From Caulochytrium protostelioides (Eukaryota; Chytridiomycota; Caulochytriomycetes; Caulochytriales; Caulochytriaceae), in NCBI GenBank assembly GCA_003615045.1, contig ML014224.1, forward strand, positions 1 to 61,555: a stretch of 61,555 bases of DNA, read 5' to 3'. Positions within the stretch are counted from its first letter, which is position 1. Every line of letters starts with the position of its first letter. Made by a program: the position numbers and the translations under genes. Below are positions 42,822-53,067 of this stretch, piece by piece. Under the pieces are notes generated by a model that was given only the letters and a program-made list of their open reading frames with translations, did not search any database and was not told where the DNA came from.

Positions 42822-44257
42822 GCGCGCGGCAGCCTGAGTATGATCCGGTGCCCGGCCACGCCATCCAGCGGCGGTCACTGTCCGCGCCGCCGGCGATCCG
42901 GCGTCGGCCTGCGGCCGTGGCGGCCCGGCAGAGGCGGGCGACCGCGTCCCGCCCGCAGCACCCGAGCTGAGAGGGCTCTGGCAGCGCGGAAGGCGCCTGG
43001 TGCCCGAGGGAGCAGGCGCGCCAGCCACGGCCGCGACAGTGATGGAACGGCGTGCACGCCACAACGCGGTGGATGCCGTCGCCGTGGCTGATACAGCCGA
43101 GCGGGAGGCCCGATATCCGTCCGTTCGCCCAATGCTGGATTGTTTCGACGAGGCGATCGTATGGGGAGCGAGCCATCGGCCGCCCGTACCGGCCCTCTGG
43201 AGAGGTCTCATTTGGGGGTGACGGAGGCCACACACACGGCGATTGGCGCGGCCATCGTGACGCATGGGGACATGGCCGAGGGGCGTTCCCGATGATGGAA
43301 AACGCGTATCGATGGGAGGCCGACAGGCGCGTTTGTGTCGCGCTTTTTCCCTCTCCACGGGCCGATTCTGATGTAGGCAGGCCCTGAGGCGCCGTTGGCG
43401 CCACGCCATGCTGATTCATACCCGCCTCTTCCGTTTCCAGCGGCATGTGATGGAGGGCGCCTAGGAAGGCGCCGCGAGGGAGCTCTGCCCTCCCTGGGGC
43501 TGGGAGAAACAACGCGCAGCACAGCGGGCGGTGGCAATGCCGCTGGAGGCTGCTGGACACTCGCGCAGCGGCCCGTCTTCGTCGTCATAGAGTCGCCCAA
43601 GAGAAAAAAAACGAGAAGGGCTGATCCGAGGGGACCGTGCTTGGCTGCCGTTCCCCCGGCCCCGTTGCTGGGCGCTCTGTGGAGTCGAGGCGCTTCCAGG
43701 CCTGGGGCCTGGACCTAGGGGGGCGTTCCGCCGTCATGGACCGTGGTGTGCGGCGGCTCCACGATCCTGAGTGTGCACTTGTGGTGGTGGCGGCGGCTCG
43801 TTGCTGTCGCCGTCGTTGCCGATGCCGTCGTTGCGGATGCCGTCGTCATGGCCGTTCGCTCGGACGAGAGGCATGATCATGTGCGCTCGCAGGGTGCGCC
43901 TGCAAACAGATCACGTATGACGAGAGCGGGTCGGTGGAGGAGCGGGTGATGAAATCCCTTGATATATGATGGATGAGGGCGCGCACGGTGCAGGGATCGC
44001 CGTGACCCATTCGGAAACCGCGGCACTGCATGAGCCCCCCCATGTAGCCCACGCTTACTTGACGCTGCCACCCCCACACCTGGAGCACGACGAGCCAGCG
44101 ACCACACGCCCGACACCCCACGTGGCCCATCCCTGCAACCCACTGTGCGCACGTGACTTCAGCGACGCCTGCGTGCTGCGTCCCACGAACCCGACGTGAA
44201 CGTCCTGACGCCGCATCCGCGCTTCCCCGTCCGCCACCCGTCTGTCCCGGGGCCACC
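42117..44257. other. divergent intergenic region GFA1 / SYLF-SH3 gene
   Basis: 2.1 kb with no supportable gene. It contains a (GGC)13-type run (42781-42820) that produces poly-Ala, poly-Pro and poly-Arg open frames on both strands, and presumably the promoters of the two flanking genes. Confidence 0.5.
42781..42820. repeat. (GGC)13 microsatellite
   Basis: Thirteen GGC units followed by a GCGCGCGC run, non-coding. Confidence 0.92.
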
Positions 44258-46376
44258 ATGGTGGGCAACCCGATCCCGTCGGACCTCGCGAGCGAGTGCC
44301 GCAAGTGCTCGAAGATTATTAACCAGTTCATCAAGCCCGATAAGGGGATGGGACCTGACCAGATGATTCCGCCAAATATCATTGGTAACGTTTCCGCGTG
44401 GGAGGTCCGTCTGGCCGACGCCGCGGACCCCTCCATCCAGCACCGTCGCGCGTCCTCTGAGTGATCAGGGTCGGCGGATGGATGATTGAGCTTCGGCTCC
44501 GCGGGTGCTGATGGAACAGTAGCCGACAGGGACGGTCGATGGCGACGGCCGCGCAGGATCGGATCGCCGCCTTCGCCGTAGGCCTCGCTCACCGTGCCGT
44601 CGCTGTCGGCGCCCATTCTCAGGTGCATCGCCTCATCTCGCGCTCACGCTGCCATGGTGGTGACCATCACTCACACCCCATGTTAAATGATCTCTCTACT
44701 GATGTGCTGATGTACTTATGTGCTGATGTGTTCACTGGCCAATGCTATGCCGCTTCATTCAATGCGGTGCACGCCCGTCTAAACCCTGTCTTCCGTTTCG
44801 CACGTATCAGCCAAGGCCAAGGGCATTGCCATTATGTCCGTGCTCAAGGCCGGGTTCCTCTTCTCGGCCCGAGCCGGGTCGGGGCTCGTCGTGGCCCGCC
44901 TCGACGACGGTAGTAAGTGGCCCTTCTCGGATGCATGTCTGCCACGACGGATTCAGTACTGCGCCTGCGGTACCCCGTGGCCGAAGGTGCTTGCGTGTAA
45001 AGCGATCGGCAAGAGCATGACTCACCTCTCTTCTTGTTGATAACGATTGATGCACCATGACGCTCGATGTCGCTAGGCTGGTCTGCCCCAAGCGCCATCG
45101 TAAGTCGAAGATCAAGCTCCTGGCCCAGCTTGCGATGACCCCCGCAGTGGGATGAATCCCGTCCTCGCTCATTTGGATGCCGGTTCACTGACTTTTTTAT
45201 TGATATCTGCGAATGATTTGACCACTCGATGGTCGATGGCTTTTGGCATCGCTATTTTCCTATAACGGACGTCTGATATTGCATATCTTCTTTCGTCACT
45301 TGTCTCTAGGGCACGGGCGGTATTGTAAGTGTGATTATCTGCGTTTCGTGCGTATTGTCTTGGACTTGAGGTTCTCCTGCTCACTACTGTTTCCACTACT
45401 GTTTTTGATTTGACTGATTTTTTTTTTGGTGGGTGGCATGCGATAGGGCGCTGGTGGCCAAATTGGCGCCGAGTTGACCGACTTTGTGTTTATCCTCAAC
45501 ACGAAGGACGCCGTCAAAGCCTTCAGCCATGGTGGCAACCTCACGTTCGGCGGGAACGTCTCTGTCGCAGTCGGTCCCCTGGGTCGCAATGCCGAGGCGA
45601 GCGGCTCCGTCGGCAACCTCGCCGCCATCTTCAGTTACAGCAAGACGCGCGGGCTGTTTGCCGGTGTTTCGCTCGAGGGCACGGTCCTGCTGGAGCGCAA
45701 GGACGCCAATGCGGCCTTCTACCACCGCAAGATTTCCGCTAAGGAGCTCTTGACGGGCGTCGTGCCGCCGCCGCCGGTGGCCGAAGAGCTCTACCGCGCG
45801 CTCAACCGCCGCGTCACCGGCGTCGTCATGACCTACGGCGCCAACAGCGAGTACGGCGGCTCGCAGTACGGCGGCTCGCAGTATGGCGGCTCGCAGTACG
45901 CTCCCTCGGAAGCTGGCCGCCGCTCCAATGACTTCCCGCGGCCCGCCGCCGCCAACAGCTACGTGGCCGGCGCGGCCGCCACGGGCGCCTACGCGAACGG
46001 CGTGACCAAAGCTGCGCCGCCCTTCAGTGCCGCGTCGCCCGCCGCGCCGCCGGCGCCCGGCCCGGCGCCCGGACCCGCGGTCGGCGGTTTCGGCGGCAGC
46101 CAGCGCGGGTATGGCGCGGCCGCGGCCGCGGCGGCCTCCGCACGGCAGTCGCGCCCGCCGCCGCCGCCGCCGCCGAACCGCATGGGCGGCGCGCCGGCGG
46201 ACCGCGCCGTCGCTCTGTACGACTACGTTGCGGAGCGTGCGAGCGATCTGAGCTTCAGCGCCGGCGACGAGATTATCATCACGAAGCGGACGGCGTCGAC
46301 CAACGACTGGTGGGAAGGCCGCTGCCGCGGCGCGTCGGGCGCGTTCCCGGCCAACTACGTGAGCACCAAGTCGTGA
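44258..46376 (+). CDS. YSC84: SYLF-SH3 protein of the Ysc84/Lsb3 (SH3YL1) family (398 aa, 5 exons)
   Basis: Exons: 44258-44384, 44811-44912, 45077-45099 (23 nt), 45310-45324 (15 nt, GTGGI) and 45447-46376. Introns are 426, 164, 210 and 122 nt; the donors are GTAACG and three GTAAGT, and all acceptors end AG. The splice yields NPIPSDLASECRKCSKII, GFLFSARAGSGLVVARLDDG, SWSAPSAI, GTGGI and GAGGQIGAELTDFVFILN, matching Lsb3/Ysc84 without gaps. The SYLF domain (about 1-205) binds phosphoinositides and actin. A linker holds three GGSQY repeats and Ala/Pro-rich sequence. The C-terminal SH3 domain (about 340-397: AVALYDYVAERASDLSF, WWEGRC, GAFPANYV) binds Las17/WASP-type proteins at endocytic actin patches. 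The two very short exons are unusual. Confidence 0.96.
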
Positions 46377-47297
46377 GCAGCGGGGAAGGCGGGAGCGCCG
46401 TCGGTCGATCCTCCGGATGGCGAACCGCATCTCCGCATCTCCGCATCCCGGATGCGTTAACTCTGTCAGCGATCGCAAGTACTGTAAGCCTGCAAAACTG
46501 TTTCGTGTGCGGGTTCTCGATGGTGGTCCGGGTGCCCATGGGGTGGCGTGAGCCGATGGTGGCGTGAGCTGCGGGGCCGCCGCGGCCCCCTCCGCAGGGC
46601 GCTCTGCCCAGTCCGGTCGGCGTCGCCCGGTCGGTTCGGCCCAGCGCCAAGGGACGCTTGGAGAACAAGCCCCGCCACAAATGGCACAACGGGCCCGACG
46701 AAAGGCAAGCGCTGGAGTGGGGGTCGGCGCCATGGGCTCATGCTCCACGTTGTGCGAGTCGACCCCCAGCGAGGGTGTCGCATGCACGTCGCACGGCGTC
46801 GGGATGATCCGCGACGACGGCGATCCCCGTTTGTCTGATGATGTGATGCCTCCCGGCCGCGTTCAGCCCCGTTTCAGCCAAGAGACCCGCGACATGGTCC
46901 GAACGCGGACCACGTCACGCCGCGCCCAAACGATCCTCCTCCGCCTGTCTCGCTGTCTTTCCCTTCATGTAGCGCCGTGGTGTCGCTCGTCGCTCGACTT
47001 CGGTTCCGCCTGACACGTGCCTCGATTCGTTTCCACTGTCCCAGCTCCGCCCGGTAGCGGCTGCCCCTTCTCTCCCGCTCCACGTCGCACGTGGTCCGTT
47101 CGTACGCGCCCATTGCCCATTATTTCTGAACCGCCGCTGCGTAGTTCTGAGCGCCTTGCTCGTCCGCGTCGTTGTCGACGTCGCCGCTGCCTACATTGCG
47201 TGCTCCCCCCGCTCGCTCCTGCGCCGCCATTCGAAGCCGCCGCCCCCGCATCACTTCCCCGCATCTCCGCTTCATCCTTGAGCGTTAGCCCGCCGCC
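46377..47297. other. intergenic region SYLF-SH3 / UBC9
   Basis: About 920 bp between two tandem plus-strand genes. The second half (about 46970-47290) is pyrimidine-rich on the plus strand, as in the leaders of other genes here, and probably carries the UBC9 promoter and leader. No gene seen. Confidence 0.5.
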
Positions 47298-48063
47298 ATG
47301 AACGCGTTGTGCCGCAACCGCCTGATGGAGGAGCGCAAGTCCTGGCGCAAAGATCATCGTAAGTACCCGCTGGGGGTCCGCCCGCCCGGCGCTGCGCCTG
47401 GCAGGGCCAAGCACCCGTGCTGCTCGGGCATCGCGATCGCCTCTCTGGTGCCACACCTTCTCCTCGAAGGGCCTTATGCGAAATCTCTAGCATGGAATAT
47501 GGACCCAGGATGACTCACCCCCCCGCTTCGCCTCTTGGATTCTATGATCGCGCGCATTCTGGCGGCCGATTATGGCGTTGGGCTGAAATGGCCATGGTAC
47601 GATTTCCGGCGGTATGTGATGGCTCTTGACGACCATACCCGTAGCATTCGGCTTTTTTGCCAAGCCCCACAAGAAGCCCGATGGGTCGCTGGACCTGATG
47701 ACTTGGCTTGCCGGGATTCCTGGCAAGGCCAACACCCCATGGGAGGGCGGGATCTACCATCTGACGATGACCTTCCCGGAAGACTACCCGCAGAAGCCGC
47801 CGAAGTGCAAGTTTTCGCCGCCGCTCTACCACCCAAACGTCTACCCCTCGGGAACGGTCTGCTTGTCTATTCTCAACGACGAGCAGGACTGGAAGCCTGC
47901 GATCACGATCAAGCAGATCCTGTTGGGGATCCAGGAGCTGCTGAACGACCCCAACCCGGACTCGCCGGCACAGGCCGAGGCGTACACCGCCTTCAGGAAA
48001 GACCGCGCCGCCTATGAGGCGGCGGTCCGCCAACAGGCGAAGGCCATGGCCGACGGTCGTTGA
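47298..48063 (+). CDS. UBC9: UBC9, SUMO-conjugating enzyme E2 (159 aa, 2 exons)
   Basis: Exon 1 47298-47358 and exon 2 47645-48063, with a 286-nt intron (GTAAGT...GTAG) in phase 1. The join forms [19 protein letters not shown], matching human UBC9 ([20 protein letters not shown]). The catalytic Cys93 lies in [10 protein letters not shown] at exactly the human position. Other hallmarks: the basic N-terminal helix for SUMO ([13 protein letters not shown]), the PWEGG loop, [35 protein letters not shown] and [11 protein letters not shown]. The length is one residue more than human. UBC9 is the only E2 for SUMO and acts mainly in the nucleus. It converges with the TMEM209-like gene, with 200 bp between the stop codons. 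Confidence 0.98.
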
Positions 48064-48263
48064 TTGCCCTCATTCTCTTCTCGATCGAAAAGAAAACAAC
48101 AACAACAACATAAATAGCAACCACAACAAACCTTATTGAGCACCACCGTAGACGCGTTTCTTCTGTACCTAGCCGGGCGGCCTTGGATTCTTGCTTCACT
48201 CATGTATCATACACCCCATCAGCAAACATTAGCAATCAGAAAAAAAAACGAGACAGATGGCTT

Positions 48264-51200
48264 CTACTGGAAGCGGACGGCGCGTTCTCGCAGCCCGTGA
48301 CTCGAGAACGGCGCATGGGCCATCGGGGTCGTGAAGGACGCCGAGACTCCGCGGTAAGGCATCGGCGTCGCCATCGGCGGGTTGAACACGTCGGTCGGGC
48401 CGTCGGAGCCCGCGGTCGTCGACAGCGGCGGCCCGCCGGGACTGCCGAGGTCATCGGGATGGGACCCATGGGCTCCCGCCGCCGCCGCGGCCGTCGCAGG
48501 GGCCGCCGTCGGTGGCCTACCCGCCCGGGCCGCGGCGCCGTGGAGCCGGCCGTGCTTCGCGCGGGCCATCTCGAGGAACCGGCCCGTGAAGGGCTCTTCG
48601 GCGACGACGGCGCCGAGCGCGAGCGCGCGGCCGTTCAAGTTCGTCGACTCGAGGAAGCCGAGGCGCAGCGTCTTGACGTAATAGACGAACAGCGCGAGCG
48701 CGACAAACACGTTCTGCCGCTCATGGTAGAGGTCCCAGAGGGTGCCGTCGGCGACGAACTGGAAGTGGGGCAGGGCGACGGCGCGGCCGGCGTGCGAGAC
48801 CACCGCGACCGTGCGCTTGATCGCCAGCAGGCGTTTGATCCCCGCAGCGGAGCGCAGGGGCAGCGCGTCGCTGCTGGCGCGGTCAGCACCGCCGAGACCC
48901 GCGCTGCTCATCCCCAGCGAGCCCATGGGCCCGCCATGCGCCGCCATCGTCTCCCCGCCGCCGCCAAAGCCGGCGCCGAACCCGCTACCAAAGCGGTTGC
49001 CGCCATGCAGGGGCGAGCCCATGGCGCCGTGACCTTGACCGGAGGGAACCATCATGCCGGCCATCATGCCGCCGGCGCCGACGCCGCTTATGGCCGCGGC
49101 GCCATGGGGCGCGGCGTCCGCGCCCGACCCGGCGGCCGGGGAGGACGTGGGCATCAGGAGGTACTGGTCCGAGAAGGGCCGGCGGCCGCTCGCCTTCTCG
49201 ATCGCCGAGTGGACGAGCGTCTCATCGAGGAAGCAAGCAAAGAGGTGCATGAGCAGGTCAGCGTCGCTTAGGCGCGGCGCGAAGCGGTCCGTGTGGAAAG
49301 CGATGCTGGCGGCCGTGGCGCGCACGGGGTCGGCAGCGCGGGCGCCGCCGGCGGCGTAGGGAAAGCTGTTGCCGGCGGCGTTGGCGGCCGCAGCGCCGTC
49401 GTTGCCGAAGGGATGACGCGCGGCCGGGGTCGACGGCGACAACGATGACGACGATGAGAGGAGACTCGAAAACGAGGCCGCGCCGTCCTTGCCGACGGCC
49501 GTCTGCGGCGCCACCGCGCCTTCCCAGCGGTACGCCGCCATGAACCCGCCGCGGGTGAGCTGCGCGATGCGGTCGAGCATGAGCGCACGCAGCGCGAGGG
49601 CCTGGTGCGTCAACGCGGGGTCGCTCGGGCCGCCGTGGGGCATCATTGCGGCGGGGGCGAGCGCGCTGCCGGCGGCGTCGAGGAGACGATCAAAGGGCAG
49701 ATTGAGGAAGCGCTCGAGGCGCAGTCGCTCCTGGACGACGGCATGGGAGCCATACTGGGCCTGAAGGTGGGCAAGCGTCGGCGGCGCGTTGGCGGCCAGG
49801 GCGGCGGCGACGGCCGCCGTGGCGGGCACCGGCAGTGACGTGAAGCCCGTGAGGTCGTTGTGAATCGCGTGGCGCAGCGTCAGATGGATCCATCCTTGCT
49901 CCGTGAATTGGCGGTCGACCGCCTCCATGCGCTCGCCGAGAGGGCGCAGCACATGCGCCACGAGCCAACAGCGCATGTTCTCTGTCCATGTGGGCAGGTA
50001 GTCGGCGATATTGAGTTCTTTGAGCGTCGTATCGGGGTCTTTCACGACGAGACCGTTCTGAATCTTGGCCTTCTGCGCGTGAATGACGGGCGACGACGGC
50101 GCCGACGAGGCGAACCGGTTGAGGAAGGGCTGCACGAGCGTGGGCATGCCCGTCGGGTAGAGGTCGCCCGTGGTGCCGCCCGTGTGACCACCCATGCCCA
50201 TGCCCATCGGGCTGTTCATGGCGCCCATGCTCATGCTGCCGCCCATGCTGCCGCCATACCGGTGGTTCGGCGAGCGCGAGGGCGTCTGCGGGTACGACGG
50301 ATTTGGCGTCTCAAGGTCGGCCATCGGATGTGTCTCGTGACGCTCGTATGCGTGCAGGTAGGCGCGCAGCGCCGTTGGGCTCGTGGAGACGGGGTCGAAG
50401 CCGCCGAGGATGCGCGGGCCGGCGCGGTAGGCCGCCGCCATGCGCGGCACGGGTGGCATCAGACCCATGCCGCCAAGGGGCGACCGCATGCTCGAGGAAC
50501 CAGTCGCCCCCGAGGACGGCGGCACCCGCGACGCGGCCGTCGCCGCCGCTGTGGTGGGAGCGGTGCCTCCCAGCGTCGCGGGTGTTCGGCCGGTTTTGGA
50601 CATCGCAACATGACGGGTGCCAAGGTCCCGGGAACGGGATTCCTGCGGCGTCGTTATCCGAGATCCTGGCGCGGGGGCGGCGGCCGGCGGCTGGAAGGCG
50701 TGGTAGACTTCGGTGGCGCAGGTGAGCATCAGCACGAGGCTTACGACGCCGACGACATACGCGGCCGCCGGATAGGCATCGTCCAGCAGCCACCACGTGG
50801 CGGTCTGGCTCACCGCGACGAGCGCCAGGTTGACGTAGAGTCGTGTCGGCGAGAAGCGCTGTGGCCACGACACCGAGACGAGACTCGAGGAGAGGGAGGA
50901 CGATACGCGGCGCAAGGACGACGCGGGCGACGACGCGCTAGCGGATGGCGACGACGCTAGCGTCGATGCGGGCGGACGCGTGCTCGTGAGCGGGCCGGAG
51001 CGACGCGCGCTGATGGGCCGGCGGCTCGCCATCAGGCTGCTGTGCGGGATGTGATCCGACGCCGCGGACAGCGCGCCCTCCCAAGGGCCCGCGATTCCGC
51101 CGTCCATGCCCATCGCGGCGCGCGACGGCGGCGGGTGGTGCGGATGTGACGAGTGCGCCGCATGCGCATAACGGCCCGACAGGATCTCGTCCTCGTCATG

Positions 51201-51404
51201 CTCGTGGGCGCCGGCGTCGTCCTCGTGGACGCTGCGGCGCCAGATCGGCGTCGCGGGCGGCATGCCGCGCGCCGCAAAGGCCGGGCCCGGCGTGCTGAAC
51301 GCCATACTGGCGGGGTCGCCGCTCCCGTAGCGGCCGTTGCCGCCGCTGCTGCTGCCGCCGTAGGTTCGACGCGTGGCGCTGAAGGGCGTTCCCGCAAAGC
51401 TCAT
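48264..51404 (-). CDS. TMEM209: TMEM209-family membrane protein (1046 aa)
   Basis: An unbroken frame from an ATG at 51404. Two adjacent membrane segments lie at about 190-235 (LYVNLALVAVSQTATWWLL; YVVGVVSLVLMLTCATEV). The C-terminal half contains the blocks of the TMEM209 family (Pfam cytochrome B561 N-terminal): LNIADYLPTWTENMRCWL (near 465), RLERFLNLP, RIAQLTRGGFMAAYRWEG, DADLLMHLFACFLDETLVH, RPFSDQYLL, HFQFVADGTLWDLYHERQN and VFVALALFVYYVKTLRLG. Human TMEM209 (561 aa) is a nuclear-envelope protein that interacts with NUP205. This protein is nearly twice as long because of Ser/Gly/Met/Pro-rich insertions, including a Met-Gly-rich stretch (about 390-410). A nuclear envelope role is inferred from the family. 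Confidence 0.85.
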   Translation of the reverse strand: MSFAGTPFSATRRTYGGSSSGGNGRYGSGDPASMAFSTPGPAFAARGMPPATPIWRRSVHEDDAGAHEHDEDEILSGRYAHAAHSSHPHHPPPSRAAMGMDGGIAGPWEGALSAASDHIPHSSLMASRRPISARRSGPLTSTRPPASTLASSPSASASSPASSLRRVSSSLSSSLVSVSWPQRFSPTRLYVNLALVAVSQTATWWLLDDAYPAAAYVVGVVSLVLMLTCATEVYHAFQPPAAAPAPGSRITTPQESRSRDLGTRHVAMSKTGRTPATLGGTAPTTAAATAASRVPPSSGATGSSSMRSPLGGMGLMPPVPRMAAAYRAGPRILGGFDPVSTSPTALRAYLHAYERHETHPMADLETPNPSYPQTPSRSPNHRYGGSMGGSMSMGAMNSPMGMGMGGHTGGTTGDLYPTGMPTLVQPFLNRFASSAPSSPVIHAQKAKIQNGLVVKDPDTTLKELNIADYLPTWTENMRCWLVAHVLRPLGERMEAVDRQFTEQGWIHLTLRHAIHNDLTGFTSLPVPATAAVAAALAANAPPTLAHLQAQYGSHAVVQERLRLERFLNLPFDRLLDAAGSALAPAAMMPHGGPSDPALTHQALALRALMLDRIAQLTRGGFMAAYRWEGAVAPQTAVGKDGAASFSSLLSSSSSLSPSTPAARHPFGNDGAAAANAAGNSFPYAAGGARAADPVRATAASIAFHTDRFAPRLSDADLLMHLFACFLDETLVHSAIEKASGRRPFSDQYLLMPTSSPAAGSGADAAPHGAAAISGVGAGGMMAGMMVPSGQGHGAMGSPLHGGNRFGSGFGAGFGGGGETMAAHGGPMGSLGMSSAGLGGADRASSDALPLRSAAGIKRLLAIKRTVAVVSHAGRAVALPHFQFVADGTLWDLYHERQNVFVALALFVYYVKTLRLGFLESTNLNGRALALGAVVAEEPFTGRFLEMARAKHGRLHGAAARAGRPPTAAPATAAAAAGAHGSHPDDLGSPGGPPLSTTAGSDGPTDVFNPPMATPMPYRGVSASFTTPMAHAPFSSHGLRERAVRFQ

Positions 51405-52876
51405 CCTCCACGTCGACGACGGGCAATATGAAGCGGGTCAGCGATTTGAAACGTCGCGGTATCGGGTCCTGCCGGACAGCAGACACGCGCGGCACGACGA
51501 CGACGCGTCCGAGAGGGCTAACGGGGTACCAAGCGGCGGAGTCGGGCATACAGAAGCCCGTAGCAATGCCTGGGGATGAGCCGGTGTGACAGCGCACGCG
51601 AATCGGTCTGCAGACGTTGTCAACGTGAAGCTTGCGAATCTTCATCCTTGTCAAGGATGTCTTATGGAGGGCCGATCCATATGTGTCATCGCCCGGATGT
51701 ATCATGGACTGTTATGAGCCGCTGACAGGCTTGGGCGTACCGCCAAGTCTGCGGCCCCCGCACGCCGCGGGCGCGCCCGCCAAAGCAGGCCCCTTCGCGT
51801 CTTCCGCGGGCGACGGCGGCGGCGGCGCGAGCAAGCAACCCGTTCAGGGGCGCCGCACCGCCGGAGGCATGCATCGGCATTGCCCTAAGCCATCCATGTC
51901 TCGCGCGAAAGCAGACGATGCCGATCCTTGGGTGAGCATGGAGGCATCACCGGCAAAAAAAAAGGCAATGACGGGGCTGAAGCACGAGTACGTCTCAGCG
52001 CGGATCGACGGCATGCCTCGCTAGGTTGAGCCATGCCTGATCTAACAGGTTGATATCTGCGACGTTCCTGACTCATGCTGAGCCGATGCCGCATGGTTAT
52101 ATGAGGGAAACAGAAACAGGATGACGTCTTACTGATATATTGTACTGACTTACCCCCAATGGCGAGGTCAGCCACGTTCACAGCAATGGGCTGTATGGCC
52201 GTTGATGTTGATCGGCGAATCGTCTCTCGTATCGATCCACCGGAGATGGAATGGATGAAAGCGTTGTATACCTTTCGCATCGGATGCCTGAGTTCGGGTG
52301 AATCCGAGCGCTGCTGAATTTTAATAGTCGGACGCCCCTGCAGCTGGGACTCTGTTTGGTGCTCACATCGCTTCAGGGGTGATCTTGGCCAGCCAGCCAA
52401 ATTCTGCCTTTCTAGACCCTCGATCCATGCGGCGCCGCAAACGTGGGCGGCACTGGCTAATCCGTCGGATCCGCTCGATTAGACACGAAACAGAGAGAGC
52501 ATATGCATCGGTATCGTCGGGCGCGACACCCGTCTGGAGCGCTACGGTAGCAGGGAGATGGGGCCGAGGAGCGGAGTCATTGCCCGTCGTGCCAAATGGC
52601 CGATCGCTGGGTGCTGACAGGGGGCCGCAAGTGGGTGAGCGCAGGCGAGAGGCGACGTGGCCGCGCACCCGTTTATCAACAACGGACGATTTGTTATTCT
52701 CGTCGGACTTTTCTGGTCACACAAGGGACACACGACTGCCACGCGGGTCCTCACATCCACCCGACGGGTCTCGGAGCCGTCAGAGGATAATACTTTTGTG
52801 CGCTGGTTCCACTCATACTCCGACGCAGCAAGGCGCGACTGATAAACAAACCCTCTGGCTGATGGATGCTGTCGCT
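51405..52876. other. gene-free stretch upstream of the TMEM209-like gene
   Basis: No secure gene. On the minus strand a perfect donor-like GGTAAGT at about 52148-52154 follows a protein-like stretch (QPIAVNVADLAIG) that could be a short exon, but no partner exon could be joined and no family is recognised. The part close to 51404 should hold the promoter of the TMEM209-like gene. Confidence 0.35.
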
Positions 52877-52969
52877 TTATTTCGCCGCGTAGTCGACAAT
52901 CCGTTGATACCCGCCACCGGGGCGGATTACTGACTCGATTCGCTTTGGAATCGATCCGATCTTCGCCAT
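52877..52969 (-). CDS. possible short coding sequence (30 aa) in a divergent position
   Basis: An ATG at 52969 opens 30 codons ending at TAA: MAKIGSIPKRIESVIRPGGG and then YQRIVDYAAK. The sequence looks protein-like, and the frame remains open about 25 codons further upstream, where an AG at its edge could act as a splice acceptor. It may be a microprotein or a terminal exon. The distance to the divergent gene at 53068 is only about 100 bp. I recognise no family, so the call is weak. Confidence 0.3.
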   Translation of the reverse strand: MAKIGSIPKRIESVIRPGGGYQRIVDYAAK

Positions 52970-53067
52970 CTCGCGAACGGTCCCTTGTTCGCCGTTGAAG
53001 GCCGTCGATACCCCCACCCCCTTTTTCTGAGTAGCCCCTCCCTAGCCGCAGCGCTGGCTCGGCCAGG

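Noticed and set aside
44910-44918. Earlier donor (GTAGTA at 44910) for SYLF exon 2
   Set aside because: Using GTAAGT at 44913 restores the conserved DGSWSAPSAI; the earlier donor loses the Ser and is a weaker site.
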